Below, piece after piece: positions 58,958 to 64,000 of a stretch of DNA of 64,000 bases. Positions within the stretch are counted from its first letter, which is position 1; each line of letters begins with the position of its first letter. Below the pieces are notes generated by a model. That model was not told the origin of the DNA, did not search any database, and saw nothing but the letters and a program-made list of their open reading frames with translations. Source of the stretch: Terrabacter sp. MAHUQ-38. Its GTDB lineage: Bacteria; Actinomycetota; Actinomycetes; Actinomycetales; Dermatophilaceae. The position numbers were made by a program, and so were the translations under genes. The DNA lies in assembly GCF_014518425.1 (NCBI RefSeq), contig NZ_JACVCU010000002.1:434001-498000 (forward strand). The letters run 5' to 3'.

Positions 58958-61656
58958 CCGCCGATGCCCTGCCTCAGCGCCGTCGAGCAGCTGGCCTCGT
59001 CGAAGCCAGGGAGCGGGTCGGCGCCGAGCTCTCGGGCCCGGGCGCGACCGAGGTTCCAGGCGAGGGCGTCGTCGTCGGTACGTGGGAGGCCGCGCGCTCT
59101 GACGATGCAGGCGGACAGGTCGCGAGGCAGCCCGGACCGGATGGTGGGTGCCGCGTCAGTGCCGAGCGTCGAAAGGTAGCTCACGTCGAGCTTGCCGGTC
59201 GTGACGTAGCGGTCGATGTTGCGCTGGGCGACCCACGCCTCGGGGTTGACGAACCCGCCCAGGAGGAGGAAGAGCGCCGCCGACAGCAGGGCCGCGCGCG
59301 GAAGCCACCATCCGGAGAGCCTGACACCCGCGACGATGACGAGCACGACCAGAAGCCCCAACCACAGCTCGAAGCCGTCGACGAGGACCCGGAGCACCGT
59401 GAAGCCGTATGCCTGCTGGTAGAGGTCCATGCGGTGCAGGGCGGATGCCACGACGACGAGCGTGAGGCCGCTGAGCGCCCCGAGCGCGACACGCAGGACG
59501 ACACGGTCGCGCGGTGTCCCCTGCGGTGCCTTGCGCACGGCGAGGGCGACGGTCGCGAGCGTGAGCAGCGTTGCAGCCGTGAGCTGCCCGAATCCTTGGT
59601 GAACGTACTCGGCGTAGGTCAGGCCCGTCGTGCGCTGGACGTACTCGTGTCCCCCGAAGAGCGCAGCGGCCTGGGCCACGACGAACGCGACGAAGATTGC
59701 CACGACGAGTCCCACGGGCACGACCCACTCCCAGGTGCGTGCCACCGGACGACCCGCCGGGAGGGCAAGGCGCTGGACCTTGGGCGGGTTGAGCGCGACG
59801 TACGCCGCGGCGAGCGTCGCCCCGCCCACGACGAAGCCGACGAAGGACCTGAAGATCAGGCTGTCCCAGGCGAACTCGGGCACGATGGCGTTCGCCCATG
59901 ACCCGAAGATCGCGTCGCCCGAGGCGAAGAGACCGCCGAACACGACCAGGGCGACGAGCGAGATCGCCGCGGTGCGCACGACGGGCCACACGATGCTGAC
60001 GCGGCTCGTGGCGGCGATCGTGCGACCGAGCAGCGGCAGCCCACGCAGAGCCGACAGGGGCCACGACGCGAGGCCGGCAACGACGGAGAGCAGCCCCCTC
60101 GCGTCGGTGAGCGCCGTCATCGTCAGGACGATGCCGACCAGGACGGCGAGCACCATGAGCCAGTCCGTGTCACGGAGCACCGCCAGCGACGCGAGACCGA
60201 CGCACACGACCGTCGTGACGACGGTCCACGTCGAGAGCCGCTGCCGCGACGTACGCCAGATGACGGCGCCGGCCGTGAGCAGGACGAGGAAGAGTGCGAG
60301 TCCCATGTTGCGGTAGGGCAGCACGATCGCGGACAGCACGCCGACCCCGACACACGCGAGGAGCAGACGCACCTGCGGCGCGAGGCCTGCCTCGGGCCAG
60401 AGGTCGCCGAAGATCGAGTCCAGCACGGGCTTCGGGGCTCCCACGGGGACGCCTCCGAATGCCGTCGGGCTCGTAGGGTCGCCGGGCGGCGCGGGGGGCC
60501 GTGTGGGACCAGCAGCGGCGGGGATCGGGACGGGCACTACGGCCTCCTCGGTGGCGGGGCTCGGACGGGGGCTGGTTCGGGATGCGGCGGCATACGTCGG
60601 CGGTGTCGCCGGTGTCCGCGGCGTCGCTCCCGTCCTTGGTGCGGGCGCCGTGGGCTGTGGTGTGCGGGGCAGGACGACGCGCAGCCGGGCACCGTGCTCT
60701 CCCTCGGGCGGCGCGACGGCCGTGATCGAACCGCCGTGCAGCTCGCACACCCAGCTGGCGATCGCGAGGCCGATGCCGGTACCTCCGCCGGCGTCGTCGC
60801 CCGAGCCGAAGCGGTCGAAGATCCGGCCGGCGTGCGCTGGTGGGATCCCACTGCCCTCGTCGGCGACCAGGAGCCACCAACGGTCGGGCCCTTCCTCACC
60901 GGCGCTCACGGTCACGCGGCCCCCTGCCGGCGTGTGCCGGTCGGCGTTGTCGAGCAGGTTGGCGAGCACCTGGTGCAGGCGCGCCGCATCGGCGGTAACC
61001 TGCAGGCCCGGCGGCACGTCGACGACGTGGACGGTCCCCCGACTCGAGACGCCGGCCTCGGCGACGGCGCGCTCGACGAGCTCGCGGACGTCGACCGGGG
61101 CCAGCGCGAGCGGCACGCGGCCGCCGTCGACGCGGCTCAGGTCGAGCAGGTCGCCGACGAGGGCGCCGAGGCGCTCGGCCTGGGCGAGAGCGGTCCGCAG
61201 CACGGCGTCGTCGGGGCGGATGACGCCGTCGACGAGGTTCTCGAGGAGCGCCTGCTGGGCCGTGAGCGGCGTGCGCAGCTCGTGGGACACCGTGGCGACG
61301 AGCTGCCGGCGCTGCCGGTCGGCGTCGGCGAGGTCGGCCGCCATCGTGTTGAACGCGGCGCCGAGGGTGCCCACCTCGTCCGCCGAGGTGGCGGTGACGC
61401 GCGAGGAGTAGTCGCCGGTGGCCATCCGCGACGCCGCCGCGGTCATCTCGCGCAGCGGCGAGGTCATGCCGCGCGACAGCCACTGGGTCACCCCGAGGGC
61501 GGCGACCACGGTCACCGGAATCGTCAGCCAGGCCGGGACATCGGCCCGGTCGCCGATCTCCGCGACGAGGACCGCCACGAGGATGCTCACCGCGACGAGC
61601 AGACCCAGCTTGACCTTGATCGAGCGAATGCCGTCCAGGGGCCGGTCGGTGTTCAC
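58954..61656 (-). CDS. Sensor histidine kinase fused to DUF4153/DUF4173-type membrane domain
   Basis: One uninterrupted 900-residue frame. Residues 14-60 hold two hydrophobic segments with almost no external loop. HAMP follows (~62-115), then HisKA with SHELRTP (His125) and HATPase with N box LANLLDNADRH (Asn236), DEGSGIP and GTGIGLAIA. A Pro/Ala/Thr-rich linker covers ~332-410. From ~430 to ~790 there are many hydrophobic segments (LLLACVGVGVLSAIVLPYRN, FWG-less DUF4173-like core with ALHRMDLYQQAYGFTVLRVL). A cytoplasmic or external tail ends it. The GTG at 61656 overlaps the response-regulator stop. The tandem arrangement in one protein is unusual. Confidence 0.9.
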   Translation of the reverse strand: MNTDRPLDGIRSIKVKLGLLVAVSILVAVLVAEIGDRADVPAWLTIPVTVVAALGVTQWLSRGMTSPLREMTAAASRMATGDYSSRVTATSADEVGTLGAAFNTMAADLADADRQRRQLVATVSHELRTPLTAQQALLENLVDGVIRPDDAVLRTALAQAERLGALVGDLLDLSRVDGGRVPLALAPVDVRELVERAVAEAGVSSRGTVHVVDVPPGLQVTADAARLHQVLANLLDNADRHTPAGGRVTVSAGEEGPDRWWLLVADEGSGIPPAHAGRIFDRFGSGDDAGGGTGIGLAIASWVCELHGGSITAVAPPEGEHGARLRVVLPRTPQPTAPAPRTGATPRTPATPPTYAAASRTSPRPSPATEEAVVPVPIPAAAGPTRPPAPPGDPTSPTAFGGVPVGAPKPVLDSIFGDLWPEAGLAPQVRLLLACVGVGVLSAIVLPYRNMGLALFLVLLTAGAVIWRTSRQRLSTWTVVTTVVCVGLASLAVLRDTDWLMVLAVLVGIVLTMTALTDARGLLSVVAGLASWPLSALRGLPLLGRTIAATSRVSIVWPVVRTAAISLVALVVFGGLFASGDAIFGSWANAIVPEFAWDSLIFRSFVGFVVGGATLAAAYVALNPPKVQRLALPAGRPVARTWEWVVPVGLVVAIFVAFVVAQAAALFGGHEYVQRTTGLTYAEYVHQGFGQLTAATLLTLATVALAVRKAPQGTPRDRVVLRVALGALSGLTLVVVASALHRMDLYQQAYGFTVLRVLVDGFELWLGLLVVLVIVAGVRLSGWWLPRAALLSAALFLLLGGFVNPEAWVAQRNIDRYVTTGKLDVSYLSTLGTDAAPTIRSGLPRDLSACIVRARGLPRTDDDALAWNLGRARARELGADPLPGFDEASCSTALRQGIGG

Positions 61657-62387
61657 GTCTCGTCGACCTTCCCGGTCTCGAGGGCGTAGCCCACGCCGTG
61701 GACGGTGCGCACGCGAAGACTGCCGACCTTGGCCCGCAACGACTTCACATGGCTGTCGAGGGTTCGGGTTCCGGTGGCGTCGGCCCAGCCCCAGACCTCG
61801 CGCATGAGGTCGTCGCGGCCGCGTACCGCGCCCGGCTCGGCGGCGAGCGCCAGGAGCAGGTCGAACTCGAGCGGTGTCAGGTGCACCTCGCTGCCCCCCA
61901 CCGAGACGCGGCGCGCGCCGCGGTCGACGGTGAGGTCCCCGACGGCGAGCACCGGAGGCTGCTCGGCAGCGAGCTCGCGGGCCCGCTCGACGCGGCGCAG
62001 CAGAGCACGGATGCGAGCGACGACCTCGCGCATCCGGAAGGGCTTCGTCACGTAGTCGTCGGCGCCGACGCCGAGTCCGACCAGCAGGTCCGTCTCGTCG
62101 GCCCGGGCGGTGAGCATGAGGACTGGAACCGGGCGCTCGCCCTGGATGCGGCGGCACACCTCGAGCCCGTCGAAGCCGGGCAGCATGAGGTCCAGCACGA
62201 CCAGGTCGGGTGCGTGCTGACCGTGGGCTTCGACGGCGCCGGGCCCGTCGAACGCCTGGACCACCCGAAAGCCCTCGGCGACAAGGCGATCGGTGACGGC
62301 CTGGTTGATCGTCGGGTCGTCCTCGACGACGAGGAGCGTCGCTGGTGCAGGCGCGCCTGACGGTGCTGCAGTGTTCCCCTGACTCAT
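61653..62387 (-). CDS. OmpR/PhoB-type response regulator
   Basis: The 244-residue protein has a receiver domain with VVEDDPTINQAV, the phospho-Asp in LVVLDLMLPGFDG, TARADETD and the Lys in DDYVTKPFRMREV. A winged-helix output domain follows (LTPLEFDLLLALA, TLDSHVKSLRAKVG, RTVHGVGYALE). Its stop overlaps the start of the kinase-fusion gene, so the pair is a two-component system. The ATG at 62387 starts close to the receiver domain after an Ala/Pro-rich lead. Confidence 0.95.
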   Translation of the reverse strand: MSQGNTAAPSGAPAPATLLVVEDDPTINQAVTDRLVAEGFRVVQAFDGPGAVEAHGQHAPDLVVLDLMLPGFDGLEVCRRIQGERPVPVLMLTARADETDLLVGLGVGADDYVTKPFRMREVVARIRALLRRVERARELAAEQPPVLAVGDLTVDRGARRVSVGGSEVHLTPLEFDLLLALAAEPGAVRGRDDLMREVWGWADATGTRTLDSHVKSLRAKVGSLRVRTVHGVGYALETGKVDET

Positions 62388-62414
62388 GCCCTGAGCCTAG
62401 AAGCGGGTCTGCGG

Positions 62415-62609
62415 TCAGCGAGGGTGCGACGTGTGGAGATCCTGTGAAGGTGAGAGCAGCTGCTCGTCCTGCCAGACGAGACCCACGGGGATGACCCGCG
62501 GCGTCCCGTCGGGGGCGACGAAGGCGATGCGTGCGAGCGGGGCATCCGGTCCCAGCAGCTCCTGAGCCGCCGGGTGCTCGAGCCGCGCGCGGATGGTCGT
62601 CGAGTCCAT
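62415..62609 (-). pseudogene. Truncated pyridoxamine 5'-phosphate oxidase-like gene
   Basis: The 64-codon frame starts MDSTTIRARLEHPAAQELLG and continues IAFVAPDGTPRVIPVGLVWQ, which matches the first strands of small PNPOx-family proteins of about 130-150 residues. After DEQLL the sequence becomes SPSQDLHTSHPR and stops, so most of the barrel is missing. The break lies ~30 bases before the response-regulator start. No continuation in another frame was recognised, so deletion rather than a simple frameshift is likely. Confidence 0.65.
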
Positions 62610-62647
62610 GACCCGAAAGCCACGCCGATGCAGGACCGCGGTCGGCG

Positions 62648-63238
62648 TCAGGCGCGCAACCAGCGCGCGAAGAGCTTCGTGACGAGGGGCAGGAAGGCGT
62701 ACGTCATCCACGGCGTCGCCACGAGCGTCGTGACGAGGACTCGCAGCACGACGGGCCAGTGCTCGCTGAACGGCATGAGCAGGTAGGTCAGGGCGAGGCT
62801 CGTCGGGAAGAAGGCGACCCAGATGACGCTCGCCTGCTTCCACCTCGGCGGAGCCGCTGGGCCCGCCGGACCCGCGTCCTGCACCGAACGGGACGCCGGC
62901 TCGTCGAACCAGCCCTCGATACCGGTGCGGTACTCCGTGCGGCGGTGCTCGACGAGGTCGGCGGCCGAACGCAGCCACCGGATCCGCTCGGGCGACCGTT
63001 CCCACGCGTCGAGGTGGGCCCGTGAGCCGAAGCGGTACAGCATGTGCCAGTCCTCGGCGCCCGAACGCACCCAACCGGCCCCGAGGAAGCCCTCGAAGCG
63101 CTCGGCCATCGACGTCCCTGCATGGACCCACGCCTGCATGAGCAGCTCGTCCTCGGGCGCGACGCGTCGCGTGATCGACACGGTCAGCGGCCCGTCGGTC
63201 GCCGCCCCTTCGACCGGGGCGTCGGTCTGCGTGCTCAT
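62648..63238 (-). CDS. Antibiotic biosynthesis monooxygenase (ABM)-fold membrane protein
   Basis: The 196-residue protein has an N-terminal ABM-like ferredoxin-fold domain (VSITRRVAPEDELLMQAWVH, EDWHMLYRFGSRAHLDAWER). Two hydrophobic segments follow toward the C-terminus (VIWVAFFPTSLALTYLLMPF, VVLRVLVTTLVATPWMTYAF). This ABM-plus-two-helices layout is found in proteins of unknown role. AGGAGG stands four bases before the ATG at 63238, a strong ribosome-binding site. It is downstream of tsf, beyond a terminator. Confidence 0.85.
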   Translation of the reverse strand: MSTQTDAPVEGAATDGPLTVSITRRVAPEDELLMQAWVHAGTSMAERFEGFLGAGWVRSGAEDWHMLYRFGSRAHLDAWERSPERIRWLRSAADLVEHRRTEYRTGIEGWFDEPASRSVQDAGPAGPAAPPRWKQASVIWVAFFPTSLALTYLLMPFSEHWPVVLRVLVTTLVATPWMTYAFLPLVTKLFARWLRA

Positions 63239-63291
63239 GGATCCTCCTGGTACTGCAGGTCCGTCGTGCTGGACCTGGCCGGAATGCAACG

Positions 63292-63322
63292 ATGCCGGCC
63301 GCCCCGAGGGGGCGACCGGCAT
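63292..63322 (-). terminator. Stem-loop terminator downstream of tsf
   Basis: ATGCCGG-C-CGCCCC pairs with GGGGCG-A-CCGGCAT around loop GAG (about 13 pairs, one mismatch), beginning 55 bases after the tsf stop. The minus-strand tail is TCGTTGCATT, a modest T-rich stretch. It separates tsf from the inserted operon. Confidence 0.75.
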
Positions 63323-63376
63323 ACGTCGTCGTGATGCGCGGTCTGCGCTACGAGAGCGGTGCAGTGAGGTCAGGCC

Positions 63377-64000
63377 TCACTGGCCGACGCGGAAGCGCGC
63401 GAAGGACGTCGCGGCGGCGCCGCCCTCCTCGAGCACCTTCGCGACGGTCTTCTTCGGCTCCTTGGCGAACGGCTGCTCGAGCAGGACGTTCTCCTTGAAG
63501 TAGCCGTTGACGCGACCTTCGACGATCCTCGGGAGCGCAGCCTCGGGCTTGCCCTCCTCCTTGGCCGTGGCCTCGGCGACGCGACGCTCGTTCTCGACCG
63601 TCTCGGCCGGGACCTCGTCGCGCGTCAGCACGGTCGGGCTGAACGCGGCGATGTGCATCGCCACGTCGCGGCCCACGGACTCGTCGCCACCCTCGAGCGC
63701 GACGAGCACGCCGATCTGCGCGGGCAGGTCGGGGCTCGTCTTGTGAAGGTAGGAGACGACCTTGTCGCCCTCGAGGCGCGCCACGCGACGAACCTCGATC
63801 TTCTCGCCGATGGTCGCGTTGGCCTCGTCGAGCAGCTCCTGGACGGTCTTGCCGTCCTCGAGCGTGCTCTTGAGGAGCGAGTCGGCGTCGGTGGCCCCGG
63901 CGGCGACGGCCTGCGTGAGGACCTGGTCGGCGAGGGCGATGAACTTCTCGCCCTTCGCGACGAAGTCGGTCTCGCAGTTGACCTCGACGAGGGTGCCGAC
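63377..64000 (-). CDS. tsf: Elongation factor Ts (5' end cut by window edge)
   Basis: EF-Ts is the nucleotide-exchange factor of EF-Tu. The visible ~207 residues include VGTLVEVNCETDFVAKGEKF, the dimerisation part with VALEGGDESVGRDVAMHIAA, RDEVPAETVENERRVAEATA and the ending NGYFKENVLLEQPFAKEPKK, all typical of the family. The N-terminal UBA-like domain lies beyond position 64000. It is normally followed by pyrH, but here is followed by a terminator and an unrelated operon. Confidence 0.96.
   Translation of the reverse strand, partial: VGTLVEVNCETDFVAKGEKFIALADQVLTQAVAAGATDADSLLKSTLEDGKTVQELLDEANATIGEKIEVRRVARLEGDKVVSYLHKTSPDLPAQIGVLVALEGGDESVGRDVAMHIAAFSPTVLTRDEVPAETVENERRVAEATAKEEGKPEAALPRIVEGRVNGYFKENVLLEQPFAKEPKKTVAKVLEEGGAAATSFARFRVGQ

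Noticed and set aside
61657-62157. Upstream extension of the histidine-kinase frame through the response regulator
   Set aside because: The extra N-terminus is Arg/Pro-rich and lies over the response-regulator gene; the GTG at 61656 gives a normal kinase start with GTGA coupling.

Overview
This 64 kb window reads as chromosomal DNA of a high-G+C actinobacterium. It has very GC-rich coding DNA, many GTG starts and GTGA/ATGA stop-start overlaps. The gene content and order fit Micrococcales, perhaps Intrasporangiaceae; that placement is inference from gene order and protein flavour. The backbone is the conserved actinobacterial run from tsf to infB, lying mostly on the minus strand: tsf (63377-64000), pyrH, frr, cdsA, rlmN (54084-57729), dxr, rseP, ispG (26894-31893), proS (16909-18687) and rimP-nusA-ylxR-infB (1-5098). 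Both ends are cut, infB at its 3' end and tsf at its 5' end.

Accessory blocks interrupt this backbone. (1) 5231-12046: a DUF4439 protein, an aminoglycoside-phosphotransferase-like kinase, a MATE exporter, a DUF255/YyaL thioredoxin-fold protein, an orphan response regulator, and a convergent Hpt-like protein that lacks the phospho-histidine. (2) 12541-16912: an ApbE / FMN-binding / ferric-reductase-like flavin electron-transfer operon, then a TauE-type permease and a HAD hydrolase coupled to proS. (3) 19050-23291: a ChvE/MmsAB-type sugar ABC transporter with a strong terminator, then a methyltransferase, two GNAT proteins and a uridine-kinase-like protein. (4) 29521-30658: an AbiEi/DUF559 nuclease-like gene in opposite orientation, bracketed by two near-identical palindromic hairpins and sitting inside dxr-rseP-ispG. 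(5) 31919-34921: a PNPOx-fold protein, a double SRPBCC protein and a stand-alone DnaB-like ATPase. (6) 34971-45446: a putrescine uptake and degradation locus with PotABCD-type transporter, putrescine aminotransferase, aminobutyraldehyde dehydrogenase, succinate-semialdehyde dehydrogenase and an Lrp-type regulator. (7) 45589-53943: a Gly/Asp-repeat membrane protein, a VOC protein, an AEC carrier, a LOG-family protein, a PrpE-like CoA ligase with an MFS carrier and a divergent GlxA/AraC regulator, and a P-loop kinase. (8) 57812-63238: a response regulator / histidine kinase fused to a DUF4153/DUF4173 membrane domain / class V aminotransferase operon, plus a truncated PNPOx gene and a monooxygenase-fold protein, wedged between tsf and pyrH.

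The most unusual signals are four. First, the hairpin-flanked DUF559 module resembles a small mobile or domesticated element. Second, the word GGCATAC/GTATGCC is over-represented, with 29 hand-counted copies, including a nested palindrome between genes. Third, there is a fourfold inverted GCAACACACCG array between two convergent genes. Fourth, one reading frame joins a sensor kinase to a multi-pass DUF4173-type domain. No rRNA, tRNA, CRISPR array, transposase or integrase was seen by eye.
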